From the NCBI RefSeq assembly GCF_964019385.1, contig NC_088650.1:22756748-22820747 (forward strand): DNA of 64,000 bases, written 5' to 3'. Within the stretch, counting starts at the first letter, position 1; each line of letters begins with the position of its first letter. This document shows positions 1 through 10,883 of this stretch, in pieces. Both the position numbers and the translations under genes were made by a program. The notes under the pieces are model-generated. The model searched no databases. It saw nothing but the letters and a program-made list of their open reading frames with translations, and had not been told where the DNA came from. This DNA is from Sycon ciliatum (Eukaryota; Porifera; Calcarea; Leucosolenida; Sycettidae).

Positions 1-767
1 AATCCTGCGGACTCTTTTTTAACCGTATATTTGACTATAGACTCATTCAAAAAATGTACCCTATTCAGTACAACGCACTCTTGTACATTCTCTTGCATGC
101 TCATTCATACACACTCTCACACCAAGAGACCAGAATGACCGAGTTGACAGCCCAGAAATTGCGTACGCGTGCGACAGCCCGCGAAAGTGCACACTTTGCA
201 ACGACCTGATACTTGAAAAATTGACTGAAAAGTTACTGCGTAACCGTTATCTTTATCGGTTAACCGTTAATTCTTCGTAATCGGTCTGCAACCGGTTAAT
301 CGGACTAATCGTTTGAGCCCTAATAATTACAACCCGCAATAAAAGGAGTACATATATCCGGCAAAGGACACGAATGGTGTACGGTAAAGGAAGACACGTG
401 CATGCATGAGTACCCTAGCAAAAGTGGGCAAACCTAACGTAGATCCACATGGTACTAATCGAGTACCGTACGCCCGTCGCCCGGTACATATTTATGCAAA
501 GCAACGTCACATCACATACTACTTCGAGCAGCATAAAAGAATACAAGTTTCAAAACACATGGAAAATCTCCGTAAAACGAATCGTTAAAACCGAAGGCGT
601 ATAGCAAACCACTGCAAGCCCGCCAGCTAAACCAGATTTTGAACAGTCAAACGCACACCAAACTGACAAGGAGTACTGAGACTTTCCACATCATGAAACA
701 TGTTGTGCTAGATTGTGCGCGTCTGACTATTCGAAATCTGGTTTAGTTGGTGGACTCGATCGCATAA
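1..767. other. intergenic stretch with no supported gene
   Basis: AT-rich non-coding sequence. The only frame longer than 50 codons (406-588, +) has no recognisable motif, no splice context and no coding-like composition. I see no RNA gene or clear transposon end here until the MITE that starts at 768. Confidence 0.5.
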
Positions 768-992
768 GGGGCCATCCGGCAATATCGATAATTTTCACGG
801 AACGAAAAAGTTTAGTTACGACCCTCCCCCACCCACCCACCCCCCTTGAACGAAAAATATATTGACTTGACAGCTAGAATAGATTGATGTTTCAGCTATC
901 GATATTTTTCAAAACGAAGCTCTCCTCAACCCACCCACCATAAACGAAACTTTTTCTCTTCGTGAAAAAGATCGATAATTACGGATGGCCCC
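768..992. mobile_element. MITE, PIF/Harbinger-like (TAA target duplication)
   Basis: Inverted ends begin GGGGCCATCCG and remain similar for about 45 bp inward, through a shared ATCGATAA and GAAAAAGTTT. The element is flanked by TAA on both sides (765-767 and 993-995). There is no internal frame. A half copy with the same GGGGCC start after TAA is visible at 39262. A 3-bp TAA or TTA duplication is typical of PIF/Harbinger elements; the superfamily call is inferred from that alone. Confidence 0.6.
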
Positions 993-1036
993 TAACTTGT
1001 GCCCATATTTTTCCATGTTATTATTGTTTATGCTTA

Positions 1037-1968
1037 GGCGAGACCAAATTAAAATCGAGATTCCCGGGCAGGATCTATGCAAAATTGGTGCGGGTGGGCG
1101 AATTTTTATTTATTTATTTTTATTATACTTCAAAGTAGTAAAGAAAAAGGACCAAGGAACTACTTCGAAGTACAAGTTACGCTATAATGTCCACTAACAC
1201 CACCAGTTACAAAACAATCAGCTCATGCGATAACATTGCACGACATTGACCAACTGTACTGACATGCTACAACTAACTGGCTAACAGCTCTAGCACATCT
1301 TGGATGCGCACTCCAATGTTACCCAATGTTATCATTATAACTTAGAACCTTCCAAGTTGGAAGGCTGTTGGAGTGCGTATCCAAGATGTGCTAGAGCTGT
1401 TAGCCAGTTAGTTGTAGAACGTCAGTACAGTCGGTCAGTGTCGTGCAATGTTATCGCATGAGCTGATTGTTTTGTAACTGGTGGTGTTAGTGGACATTAT
1501 AGCGTAACTCGTAGTTCCTTGCTCCTTTTTCTTTACTATAAATTCATCCTTGGCTCTCCATCTGAGTCCTTTTTTTATTGTACTTGTACATGTACCAGTA
1601 TACGTATGCATTGCATGCTGAACATTTGTCTTTACAGTATTTTCGCTTAAAAAATGTTGTTTACAGACAACAGGTACGCGATTTACCCGTGCAACTTTTG
1701 TACATGTACATGATTGTACTAGTACTAGTATTTCGGCCAACGACGGCACTGGGTCGTACTTCAGCAATTAGTTCAGGGAGTCTTACAAGCCCGAGTTTGT
1801 GTGACTCCCTGTCAGAGATCTACTCAGACGATCAGTACTGGCAAGAGTACGACGGGGACTGTACAATCAGCATGTACATGAACCTTTACAAAAATACAAA
1901 AATAAATCGACCTCAGCTCGATTTTGGTGCAAGAGGGCCTGGGAATCTCTATTTTTTTTGGTCTCGCC
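1037..1968. mobile_element. non-autonomous transposon with TTA duplication, carrying a nested foldback
   Basis: The ends form an imperfect 32-bp inverted repeat starting GGCGAGACCAAA, flanked by TTA (1034-1036 and 1969-1971), as in PIF/Harbinger. Inside lies a second palindromic element (about 1136-1539) with arms of roughly 200 bp. The same arm sequence recurs at 3664-3870 and 22573-22636. The short frame at 1770-1895 lies inside this element and should not be taken for a host exon. Confidence 0.55.
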
Positions 1969-2319
1969 TTATCTATTTTATTTTATACAATACTCTGTTG
2001 TGCTTGAGGTACTATATTACCACTCTATGAGTCGACCCACATCTGTAATATTTCGTTTCCTGACCTACCATGCCCGGTAGATGCTGAAAACAGAGAAGTC
2101 TTTTTTTGTTGTGAAATTTCACCCTACGCCTGATTTTCGCAGATTCTGGGCGATATGTTTTATACTCTGGCTTGGTCATAACTCATAATTATGAGTCACA
2201 TGCCATTACAGGTGCTATTCGTACTGGCGTAGTTGAAACCCCCGGCATAGGTATTTGGTGCTATTTTGTGCAGCGAAGAGAGTGGCTAAACGATCACTAT
2301 CTCTGCCTTTCTACTTCAG

Positions 2320-3468
2320 GCACAGCTAGCGGGCTATATCGAGTGGAAAGCGTCTCTTGTGCGAGACCTCCTCTACCAACTAGAAGAAGCTTCGTACAGG
2401 TGCCAAGATGAGGTGGCACTTCAAACGCTGGCCGATGACCTGAAGACCGTAGCAATGTCCATGGCTGCGCGTTTAGAGGAGGATAGCATGAACCGCTTAT
2501 GTGCAGGTAACTATGGCGTATGGACTTGGGCTGCTGTTACTCGTGTGTGGCTATAAATGATGTGTTCTTCCTGTACATGTATGTTTGTTTGTCTTGTGCT
2601 CCACCGCTGCGAGAGAGAGGGAGAATAGTATGGCTTGCACCGGTATCCAGCAAATCTTCACACTCCTTGCCATCCACCAATAGTGATGGGAGGAACTGGC
2701 GCTGACCCCAAAACCCGGGAATCTTCAAGTTACAAACACCTTTGAAGTTTAGGGTGCGTTCTTAAATCCTCTCAGAAAAGTTTGAGACTCTCGGGAAAGT
2801 TCGAGAAATGTTCTTATATCCTCTCAGAATTTTAGGAGACTCTCCAAAGCTCTCCAGGCTCTCCGAACTTCAAAGGTGGTTGTAACTTGGAGATTCCCCG
2901 CGTTTTTGGGCTCAGCGCATGCGAACTACTGCTAAAGCCATGGGTTGATCATGAGTGTACGACATTCCCTTTTCGCATACACACAGTGCGTACTACATTC
3001 GTGTCACTCACTGGCGCTTCACGTATGCAAAAGATCTCCGAATTCTTCGAGACTCGTTCCTGAATTATCCCAGTTTCTTCCGACTTCCAGGAGAAATTTC
3101 TCCGTGAAGTTAGAGAAATAAGAACGCACCCTTAGAGAGCTTTAGAGAGTCTCCTAATATCCAGAGAGGATTATAAGAATACTTCTCGAACTTTTCGGAG
3201 TCTCGAACTTTCGTGAGAGGAATTAAGAACGCACCCCTAGAATAGATTGATGTTTCAGCTGCATCAAACCCTGGTATGGCTTGTTCCAGCTGCATCAAAC
3301 CCTGATATGGCTTGTTCCAGCTGCATCGGACCCTGGTATGGCTTGATCCAGCTGCATCAAACCCTGGTATGGCTTGATCCAGCTGCTCTGCAGGTTATAC
3401 CCTTTCTTTTCTTCTCTTCTCTTGCAGGCAATCTGGAAGGCCGAGCCATAGTTGATGGAGAACAATGA
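2320..3468 (+). CDS. 3' end of an unrecognised + strand gene (two exons)
   Basis: An internal exon at 2320-2506 has a CAG acceptor, a GTAACT donor and 187 nt. It reads as an alpha-helical, coiled-coil-like segment (core residues QLEEASYRCQDEVALQTLAD). It leaves phase 1, which matches a terminal exon at 3428-3468 (acceptor TTCTCTTGCAG), ending in the residues GNLEGRAIVDGEQ and a TGA. Upstream exons were not found and may lie left of the window. The intron holds a foldback MITE, a 31-32 bp tandem repeat just before the acceptor and a retropepsin fragment on the other strand. I do not recognise the family. Matching phase and good splice sites are the only support, so the gene is plausible but unproven. 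Confidence 0.4.
2537..2728 (-). pseudogene. retropepsin-like fragment of an LTR retroelement
   Basis: A 63-codon frame contains the segment LLVDGKECEDLLDTGASHTI. It has the DTGA catalytic signature of retroviral-type aspartic proteases, preceded by a hydrophobic strand and followed by LP, as in Gypsy-type gag-pol proteins. No reverse transcriptase, integrase or LTR is visible nearby, so this is a short relic. It lies antisense in the intron of the preceding gene. Confidence 0.4.
2751..3237. mobile_element. foldback MITE, copy 1 (AGGGTGCGTTCTT ends)
   Basis: A complete copy runs 2751-3132, with ends AGGGTGCGTTCTTA and TAAGAACGCACCCT and internal runs of CTCTCxGAACTT units in both orientations. 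A further inverted arm (3133-3237) is attached, ending AAGAACGCACCCC. A second, well-conserved copy is at 26231-26618 on the same strand. Confidence 0.65.
3257..3386 (+). repeat. 31-32 bp tandem repeat, about four copies
   Basis: Four near-identical units contain AGCTGCATCAAACCCTGG followed by TATGGCTTG. The array ends about 40 bp before the acceptor of the terminal exon at 3428, so it covers the likely branch-point region. Confidence 0.7.
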
Positions 3469-3663
3469 CACTGACCGTAGTATAACACACGTGTCACGAG
3501 TGTCAGCCGGCGGTGGCGACGGCGGCAGTGGCACTCATGAAAGTATCAGCATCAGAAGGAAGCAAATTCAAGGATACAATCATTGGGCTACGGCCGGCAC
3601 CTGATCTGTCTCTAGCTGGATGTCGTTGGGAACATTGTGTAGAATACAAGCACCCTGTATGTA

Positions 3664-3870
3664 GAAAAGAAAAGGATCAAGGAACTACAAGTTACGCTAT
3701 GATGTTCACTAACACCACCAGCTACTTGACAATCAGCTCATGCGATAACATTGCACGGCACTGACCAACGGTACTGACATTCTACAACTAACTGTAATTG
3801 GTGGTGTTAGTGGACAGTATAGCCGCTGTTATAGCGTAACTTGTAGTCCCTTGGTCCTTTTCTTTTCTAT
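3664..3870. mobile_element. MITE, second copy of the element nested at 1136-1539
   Basis: The left half (AAGGATCAAGGAACTACAAG onward) and right half (TTGTAGTCCCTTGGTCCTTT) are inverted relative to each other and match both arms of the 1136-1539 foldback. Its centre is shorter. A half copy is at 22573-22636 in an NFRKB intron. Confidence 0.6.
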
Positions 3871-4165
3871 AAAATTTCTTGGCTCTCCATCCGAGTCCAC
3901 CCTGTGTGCACATTGGTATTTTTGTTAGTGCTGTTTGAAAGCCTGTTTCAGAGTATCACTTTAATTCGTCCTCCGTGTTAGTGACTGGATACAACAATAT
4001 GATTGATAGCTTTCCTCTTGCCTTTGGACAATCCTTAAAAATATAAATCCATCAATCAATCTTGACAAGTGCACAAACATACAATGCACATCATGCCATG
4101 TACTCATGTACATACTTAGGCATAGGCAATGTGCCATTCTGTGAGCAGTGTTTGTTTTCATCCTA

Positions 4166-4821
4166 AGAATTTTATAGTGAGCGTGTTGTAAAGTATGCGG
4201 TAAGTTTGGAGTTGTGTGTGCTTGTTGTGTTGGGTTATGCTTGGGAAGACACACACACACACACACACACACCTTTGACCTTTGACGCCCATCGCCGGAG
4301 GCGATGATAGCAAGCTACGGCAGAAGAATTGACCGTCACTATTCAGCCTGGTCTACACCATACAGCTATTTGGAGTGACATTTTCTGGCCAGTGAATCCC
4401 TATTTTTGGTCTTTTCTTTTTTTCTTTTTTTTCTTTTCCCGCACACACATCACACCACATGCTCCGGCATGCACTGGCTGTTGGTAACCACCCAGCTGCA
4501 GGAGAATGAAAGAAAAGTCAGGAAGAGTCTGAGAAAGAGAAGAAAGACGTGTGTGACCATAATCGTCGGGAATCGAACCCGCAATCTATCGATTGGAAAT
4601 CGCTGCACATACCACTGCACCATATGGGACACACACACACACACACACACACACCACAACCAATAGTGGTACGCATGCTTCGCAATCCTGACTGGGAATT
4701 TTATAGTGAGCGTGTTGTAAAGTATGCGGTAAGTTTGGAGTTGTGTTGGGAAGTTTAAAGACACACACACACACACACCACAACCAATAGTGGTACGCAT
4801 GCTTCGCAATCCTGACTGGGA
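4166..4821. repeat. dispersed duplicated unit around the SINE, with CA tracts
   Basis: A segment of about 50 bp (TTTATAGTGAGCGTGTTGTA onward) occurs at 4168-4217 and 4696-4745. A 44-bp unit (CCACAACCAATAGTGGTACG onward) occurs at 4655-4698 and 4778-4821. CA tracts separate the copies. This looks like local slippage or unequal exchange around the SINE. Confidence 0.55.
4264..4640 (-). mobile_element. tRNA-derived SINE, copy 1 with Pol III head
   Basis: Read on the minus strand, 4629-4548 is tRNA-like: an A-box-like TGGTGCAGTGG, a short anticodon-like hairpin and a consensus B box GGTTCGATTCC. The pairing is imperfect and there is no clean seven-base acceptor stem, so this is not a working tRNA gene. 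The body continues to about 4264. It shares its body with 39973-40182 (for example CTGGCCAGTGAATCCC) and 35559-35632, which lack the tRNA head. All copies border CA/TG arrays. Nearest tRNA parent unknown; the hairpin loop would give anticodon TCC. Confidence 0.6.
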
Positions 4822-5609
4822 TGTACCGGTATAATTACGGCATTTTATGCACACTCTTATGCAAGTCACATTCTGCATGTTTTCGTTGATCTCAGGATCA
4901 AGGAAGTGCAGGACTTGAGCCATTGTCCACACACCACTAGTCGGAGAGAGAGAGAGAGGAAACACCGGAGAACTGACCAACTCGCTCACACAAGCGGCTC
5001 CAATTGCTCAAAGACACAAACAGGCTGTATAGATTCTGCCACAGCGAGCCACCACACTACAGCACAACCGCAACATCATGGACCAGGGTGGTAATAGTTT
5101 ACTGTTGAGGTTAAATACTAGTACATGTAGAGAGGAAGTACAGTTGCCACACGTCATTGGTGTCACACTGTATGTGTTTGGGTAGGTATGAGTACATGCC
5201 TAGAAGTATGTACAGACTACTGCACTGCACGGACACGATGGATTTCAGTTAAAAAGAAAAGATATGCACGCAGACACACGGACAGCGCGTAGCCACACCT
5301 TGCGCACGGGTGAAGTATTACAGATAACAAAACTCGGCGTTGCCAATATGATAGGGCTTCACAGAAATCAGATCATGTGTGTCGTGTGAGAGTGACGTAT
5401 TGTGAGAAATGAGCACAGCTTTAGTATGCTACACAGCCGGTGTGCGACTGTTTTAGTGCAAGAAGTATGTGTGCACACACCAGGTATGTTGTCAATATGG
5501 TGCATCAAACCATTTCCATGCAAAGTTAAAATTCAAAGAACAGAACACGACGACACATTGTTGGATGGAGCTGAGAAAAACAGTGGCATTGTAAAACATA
5601 TCCGGTTCA
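4822..5609. other. 3' flank of ARID2, no further gene seen
   Basis: About 790 bp downstream of the ARID2 stop on its strand. It contains short GA runs and no frame with recognisable content. I could not find a convincing AATAAA on the minus strand, so the 3' end of the transcript is not placed. Confidence 0.4.
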
Positions 5610-8600
5610 TCAGCAGTCGTCGCATAGCTCTGCCAAGCATTTGGCCAGGGTCGGCGAAGCTTCGGACTCGACCGCGGCCAAACTGACAAACTTCTGCTCA
5701 TACGGACGCAGACGAGCTCGCACAGAGGAGCAGTTGCGTACCAGGTTGAGGAGGACCAGAGCTGCAGTAAGACGTACTGTGCCGGTGAGAGCATACTCGG
5801 TGGGCTCGCTTGTCAGTAGCGACACAGGTTCCAGTCGGATGTTCTCGACTGTGGAGACTCCAGGCGATGAGAAGCGGCGTGGTTCGGTTTCCAGTGACAG
5901 TATGTGCTCCAGGGTATGGCACTTGAGGTTGATTGGTGGACGTGTAACGGTAGACGTGCACCCCTGCCATTGGCACACAGCAGATGAGCTGATTTCAGCT
6001 GACATGTGCCGTGCAACCAGGTGCCGCCGCAGGTCCAGAGCGTCGTCACAACCAAACGTGCATGTTGTCATTAGACACCGGTGCTTCCACGATGGTTCCG
6101 GGGTGATTTCGCTGGTTTCGGGCGACTTTGGCGGTGTGCTCGGCAAGGCGAGTACTACAGGCTGTGCAGCACCAGCCAGCTCCTCACTAAGGAGCTGAGT
6201 GGTAGGGGCACGGTCAGTGGGTTTCTCCTTGCTGTCTGACGGACTGGAGGAGGAGAGCACGGTGGCAGAGTTGGAAGGACCATTCTCACAGTCCATTGGT
6301 ACTGCGTCTGGTTGTTCCTCTGTTGAATGAGTGTGACCATTAGGTGAAGAAGGGCTACATGATAGCTGCTGCTGTGTTGCCGCTGCACTGGGTGCCGCTG
6401 CAGGTTCTGGAGAAGGCTCCGCAGTAGGGCACACACTACTGCCGCAATCCATCGGCACTTCATTACTCCCAGTGGTTGCAGCATCCACATGCCTACTTTC
6501 TGACTTCTGGCTTGACAGCCCACCAGGTGCTGCAGGCGAGATGGGCACATTCGTTTCAGTGGCAGGTCGGGGATCAATAGGGATTGAGTCTGCAGCTGCT
6601 GCGGGCAAGTTGGATGCCAGCAGAATTGTCTTGGCGCGCACCTCCTCTGTTATCTCACAGAGTCCATTCACTTTGGTTAGTTTCTTGGTCGGTTCTGCTG
6701 TTTGAGTTTGTGATGATAGCGGGCTAGTGGATGCTGAGCTGCCACTGCTGCCATTGGATAGGGTTGAGCTATGGCCGTTGACAAGCTTCACACCACTGGA
6801 CGCATCCTGGCTAGGTGCTGTGGTGCAACGGGCATGGCTGGATTCGAAATGGCGTCCGTTCTGACCTGCAGAATCAACCTTCTCCGCTAAAGACCTCGGC
6901 GTCGAGATTGGATCAGCAGCAGTGCCTGGTGTCAATGCTGAGAGCACAGGTGGAGGGTTTGAGCATGCCCTTTTTGCTACACTATCAGACGTTTCGCTAC
7001 TATCATGCGGGCGCTTGGTAGCAGTGATGGCGCAAGTGCCATTGCCAGGCTCACGACTGTCCACCAAGCCAAGCTGTTGCAGCATAGCTTGGGCCGGTGG
7101 AGTCACTGCTGTACTCGAAATGCCTGGCGACTCGCTGCTCAGGGGTGGTGGTGTGGCAGTGGCAGAGACAGCACTTACTGGTGTCGTCTCTCTGGAAGCT
7201 CTTTCACTATTACTGGATGGCACAGGGGGACTGCTGGAACTCAGTTCTCCACTAGCAGCCGTTGCAGCAGCTGTTGGCATTGCAAACGTTACCGCCGGCG
7301 GTGAAACTGCTACTGTCCGTGCATCGCTGGATATTGCTGGCGGACCCCTGCACACTGCTGGCACATCACTGGAGCAAGCAGTTGTATCCGGACTGATGCA
7401 GGGCCCAGTGTCTTTGGATGCTGGGCAAGCTGTGCTGGTGGAAACCTCGGATGATAAGGGTGCTGAGCGTGGAGAACTATCTGACACAGCAGTTTCAGGT
7501 GACGTGCAGAGAGTGTTACTGTTAGAGACGAGTGGTGCTACTGCTTGTGTAGCAGAGGAAGACCCTGGTGCGCTAGCAATTCCGCTCTCCGGCACATCCC
7601 TGCCGTCAGTAGTGGTGGCTGTTGTGTGCGTCACCAGTTTAGCTACAGATGTCATTGTGCCTGCTACTGTTGTCTGGCCCGCGGTGGTTGATGACGATGA
7701 AGCTACTGCTACTATTGACGACGGCGAGGCAATCACCAACACACCTGCAGAGGATGGTGTTGATGACGTAGAAGCCAACGAGGACACGACAGTGGCTGGC
7801 ACAGGAGACGTTGTTACGGCAGCAGCATTGGTTATTATACCAACACCAGATGATGCAGGAGAAGTTGTTACTGCAGCAGGAGCAGCAGTGGCTGACACAG
7901 AAGTTGTTACATCAGCAGCAGTGGCTGGCACAGGAGAAGTTGTTATTCCAGCATCAGCAGCAGTGGCTGGCACAGGAGAAGTTGTTATTCCAGCATCACC
8001 AGCAGTGGCTGACACAGAAGAAGTGGGTACTAGTGGTGCTGCAGCTGCTGGCTCCACCACAGCTGTGACCGCCGGAGAAACGACTATTGCCTTGGGTGTT
8101 GATGAAGGTGCAGTTGCATGAAAAACAGAACTACTAGTAGCTGCACTCTGTCCATTGCAACGCACACCAGTTGCAGTGCTGGGCAATGCGCCTGGAGTAG
8201 AAGTTGTGGCACACACCGCGGTGGTAATGGCAGTCTTGGTAGATTGAACAGCTGCTGGCACGCTGCTCTGTGTGGTGGTACGGTCGCACACAGTCACAGC
8301 TGCCTGTGTTACCTGCCCTGTAGTCTGTGTGACAGTGGCTGTAGCAGACGGTGCTGCTGCTGCCGCACTCACTGGACGTGCAGTAGGTGTAGTGGTGGCG
8401 GCCAGAGCGGCAACATGGCTGTTAACAGGTACTTGGGTGGTGACATTCGGCTGACTAGGCAATGTTGCTGTGCTGGCCTTCTTCAAGCGCTCTTGCTGCC
8501 GTTGTTGATACAGCTGAGCCAGTGTGGCGGTAGCTATGGCATTCGCTGGCGGTGCTGATGAAGATGCAACGGGGGATTTGACAGTGGTAGCATTAGCTCC

Positions 8601-10883
8601 CGTACCAGAACTCACTGGCTGAGTACGTTTATTCGTTGCAGCAGTATTGCCCGAGGGTGAAGAGCCAGGCAGGCGGTTTGCGGACAGAGATGCCCCCTTA
8701 TTCGGCGTTAGAGACTTTGCAATGCCCATTGCTGTCAGGGACTTTGCTGCAAGTGTGGATGCTCGCACAGCAGTTGTACTGTGCGGCCGTGCTGGTGCCA
8801 GAATAGCAGGTCTTGTGGCTAGTGCCAAGGACTGAGCAGCGCTAGTGATGGCTGCAGACTGACTGGTGGAACGTGGACCAGCGCTAGCAGCCTGTGAACA
8901 GACAGGCCTGGTTGACGATGCAGATGTTGCGCTGGCGCTTGCAGCACCCAACGTGGCGGTGACCCTGGCTGGTGCTTGCAGCGCCACACTGCCCGATGCT
9001 CTTGTAGCAGTGCTCTGTGCTGGCCGAGGTTGTATAACTATCGAGGACATCACATGAACACCAGGTGCCGGCGGGGCAAAGCGCAATGTCAACGGAGAAG
9101 CTCGTTGGCGCAGTCCCCGCAGGTGCATGTCCGCGATAGCTGTACTACCAGGAAGCGTCAAGCCCATGCCCTGCAGGCGTGGGTACACGGCTGCCATGCA
9201 GAGCCAGAACTGTGAGGGCTGCAACAAGGCCACCGACGGCTGTACCTTCACAGCACAGTGCATAGCATACTCATTGTAAACCTGGTTACGACTGCACACA
9301 GACTCTATGCGCGTTTCATAGAAAGCCAAGAGCCATGCCTTGGCTATGCCTTCGCCGTCTGTTCGCTGCAGCAGTGGACGATCCACTTCCTCACCGACCA
9401 GAACTATTCCGTCCAAGGCCGACTTCGGCATGGACTGTTCGACATCTAGCGTGAGAAGTGACACGAGCTGACGTATGCCACCGGGTCGAGAGCATAGCAC
9501 CCTGGCACAAAACGTGCCTTGCGATGCAAGACTCAGCAGTGCTTCCAACGCTGACAGCAGAAGCTGCACATCCAGCGCAGATAGCAAGGCATACACTTGC
9601 CGCAGGCACGGTGCAGGCAGCTGAGCGGCCATGCTTGCATCGTCGTTTGCCTTGCACAGGCTCGAGATAAGCTGCAGGCCTCTCACAACTGACATCCGAT
9701 CACACGACATCACCATGTCGAAGACAATCGACTGCCACGCATGGCGCCTGCTGGCTAGTCGATGCGGTTGTGCCATCAGCATTGATTCGTGTTGTCTCGT
9801 GGGTGACATCAGCTGGGGAATCCCCATGTCCAGTAGGAAATACTCTCCGCACACCACTGCCAGCTCTTCACCGATATGGCGGACCTGTGGGGCAGCACAA
9901 CACAGCATGGCCGCGGAGAAGCAGCTGAACAGTTCACTGCTCACCAGGCAACGTGCGTTGGGCTCGTGGTCTGCACAGTTGCGCAGCAGTGTAGCTACCA
10001 GTTCAACCTGCCGCACTGCCCAGTCATGGCGTCCACTGTATCCGAGGCTGTCTGGGAACGAGGCCGATCGAAAGCAATGGGTGGGTGCAAGCAGAGGCTG
10101 AGCCACACTGTCGACGGTGTTTTGCCAGAAGGCCGAAAGCCGCCGACAGTGCTCCTCATTCCACCTTTCCTTCACCTCTGGCATAATATCCTCATGGTAA
10201 AACCCAGCATGAGCAAGCAGGTACATGACCAGCTCGGGCATTCTCGAGAACGCCAGCTTGTCCGGACTCTTGTGAGACATGATCAGACAGGCATTCAGAG
10301 CAAGCTGCGCTTCGTTGGCAAAGCCACAGCGCAGTGACAGTCGCAAGTGACGCAACTCAACAGTACTGGAACCAAAATTCGACGCTGTGCCTACGGATGC
10401 AGCGGGAGTTCGTGAGAGGGTGGCAGCAGCAGCAGCTGCCGATGAGCGCCGTTCAGCGAGAGAGGCACGTATGTTGTGTCTGACTGACTGGTCGTCGCCG
10501 TGTCCGGAATGACTGCTCGGCCCCTCGTCCACCGGCCACAGATCGCGGTCATCCTCGCCAAGGAAGTTAACACGTTCGTAGCTCTCCAGAAATCTTGAGT
10601 AGTACTGGCGTACAGCATACATGGCATTGGTACAGCTGCTCGGCAGATCAAAGCAACGGATCACTTCAGGCCACCGGTTCTTTGTATTCACTGTAGCGAA
10701 TCCACCCATTGAAATGACCTTTTGGTATAAATAATAAAGATCAATTGCTCGACCAGCCAGCAACGGAGGACGGCCTTTGAAGGGTCCGCTTCGGGACTCA
10801 TGAAATGCTACAAGCTGCGAAATGAAATGCTTGTATGCAATCTCATAGCCAGCGGCATCCATCTGCATGAACGTAGCAGCCAT
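5610..10883 (-). CDS. ARID2: ARID2/BAF200, PBAF chromatin-remodelling subunit (intronless)
   Basis: One uninterrupted frame of 1757 codons; human ARID2 is about 1835 aa. An N-terminal ARID DNA-binding domain occupies about residues 12-110, with core FKGRPPLLAGRAIDLYYLYQ and a conserved GGF. An armadillo-like helical region follows (about 180-490). An RFX-type winged helix is at about 505-595 (IAKAWLLAFYE...YNEYAMHC). A Ser/Thr/Ala-rich linker of nearly 1000 residues includes a 13-residue tandem repeat (DNA 7870-8030). Two C-terminal C2H2-like zinc fingers (about 1600-1662) and a helical tail end the protein. ARID plus RFX plus C-terminal fingers is the ARID2 architecture; ARID2 targets the PBAF form of SWI/SNF in the nucleus. 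The start is the first ATG of the frame, just before the ARID. No intron interrupts the frame. The gene is divergent from NFRKB. Long frames on the other strand (such as 6922-8121) are shadows. Confidence 0.9.
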   Translation of the reverse strand: MAATFMQMDAAGYEIAYKHFISQLVAFHESRSGPFKGRPPLLAGRAIDLYYLYQKVISMGGFATVNTKNRWPEVIRCFDLPSSCTNAMYAVRQYYSRFLESYERVNFLGEDDRDLWPVDEGPSSHSGHGDDQSVRHNIRASLAERRSSAAAAAATLSRTPAASVGTASNFGSSTVELRHLRLSLRCGFANEAQLALNACLIMSHKSPDKLAFSRMPELVMYLLAHAGFYHEDIMPEVKERWNEEHCRRLSAFWQNTVDSVAQPLLAPTHCFRSASFPDSLGYSGRHDWAVRQVELVATLLRNCADHEPNARCLVSSELFSCFSAAMLCCAAPQVRHIGEELAVVCGEYFLLDMGIPQLMSPTRQHESMLMAQPHRLASRRHAWQSIVFDMVMSCDRMSVVRGLQLISSLCKANDDASMAAQLPAPCLRQVYALLSALDVQLLLSALEALLSLASQGTFCARVLCSRPGGIRQLVSLLTLDVEQSMPKSALDGIVLVGEEVDRPLLQRTDGEGIAKAWLLAFYETRIESVCSRNQVYNEYAMHCAVKVQPSVALLQPSQFWLCMAAVYPRLQGMGLTLPGSTAIADMHLRGLRQRASPLTLRFAPPAPGVHVMSSIVIQPRPAQSTATRASGSVALQAPARVTATLGAASASATSASSTRPVCSQAASAGPRSTSQSAAITSAAQSLALATRPAILAPARPHSTTAVRASTLAAKSLTAMGIAKSLTPNKGASLSANRLPGSSPSGNTAATNKRTQPVSSGTGANATTVKSPVASSSAPPANAIATATLAQLYQQRQQERLKKASTATLPSQPNVTTQVPVNSHVAALAATTTPTARPVSAAAAAPSATATVTQTTGQVTQAAVTVCDRTTTQSSVPAAVQSTKTAITTAVCATTSTPGALPSTATGVRCNGQSAATSSSVFHATAPSSTPKAIVVSPAVTAVVEPAAAAPLVPTSSVSATAGDAGITTSPVPATAADAGITTSPVPATAADVTTSVSATAAPAAVTTSPASSGVGIITNAAAVTTSPVPATVVSSLASTSSTPSSAGVLVIASPSSIVAVASSSSTTAGQTTVAGTMTSVAKLVTHTTATTTDGRDVPESGIASAPGSSSATQAVAPLVSNSNTLCTSPETAVSDSSPRSAPLSSEVSTSTACPASKDTGPCISPDTTACSSDVPAVCRGPPAISSDARTVAVSPPAVTFAMPTAAATAASGELSSSSPPVPSSNSERASRETTPVSAVSATATPPPLSSESPGISSTAVTPPAQAMLQQLGLVDSREPGNGTCAITATKRPHDSSETSDSVAKRACSNPPPVLSALTPGTAADPISTPRSLAEKVDSAGQNGRHFESSHARCTTAPSQDASSGVKLVNGHSSTLSNGSSGSSASTSPLSSQTQTAEPTKKLTKVNGLCEITEEVRAKTILLASNLPAAAADSIPIDPRPATETNVPISPAAPGGLSSQKSESRHVDAATTGSNEVPMDCGSSVCPTAEPSPEPAAAPSAAATQQQLSCSPSSPNGHTHSTEEQPDAVPMDCENGPSNSATVLSSSSPSDSKEKPTDRAPTTQLLSEELAGAAQPVVLALPSTPPKSPETSEITPEPSWKHRCLMTTCTFGCDDALDLRRHLVARHMSAEISSSAVCQWQGCTSTVTRPPINLKCHTLEHILSLETEPRRFSSPGVSTVENIRLEPVSLLTSEPTEYALTGTVRLTAALVLLNLVRNCSSVRARLRPYEQKFVSLAAVESEASPTLAKCLAELCDDC

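Noticed and set aside
1578..2030. 150-codon + frame as an upstream exon of the 2320-3468 gene
   Set aside because: It lies inside the TTA-flanked transposon 1037-1968, and no good donor in matching phase was found.
4548..4629. Functional tRNA gene on the minus strand
   Set aside because: The B box is good, but the acceptor and T stems carry mismatches and the sequence is joined to a SINE body.
6922..8121. 399-codon + strand open frame
   Set aside because: It is the antisense shadow of the Ser/Thr/Ala-rich ARID2 linker. Low-complexity codons on the coding strand leave the complement open.
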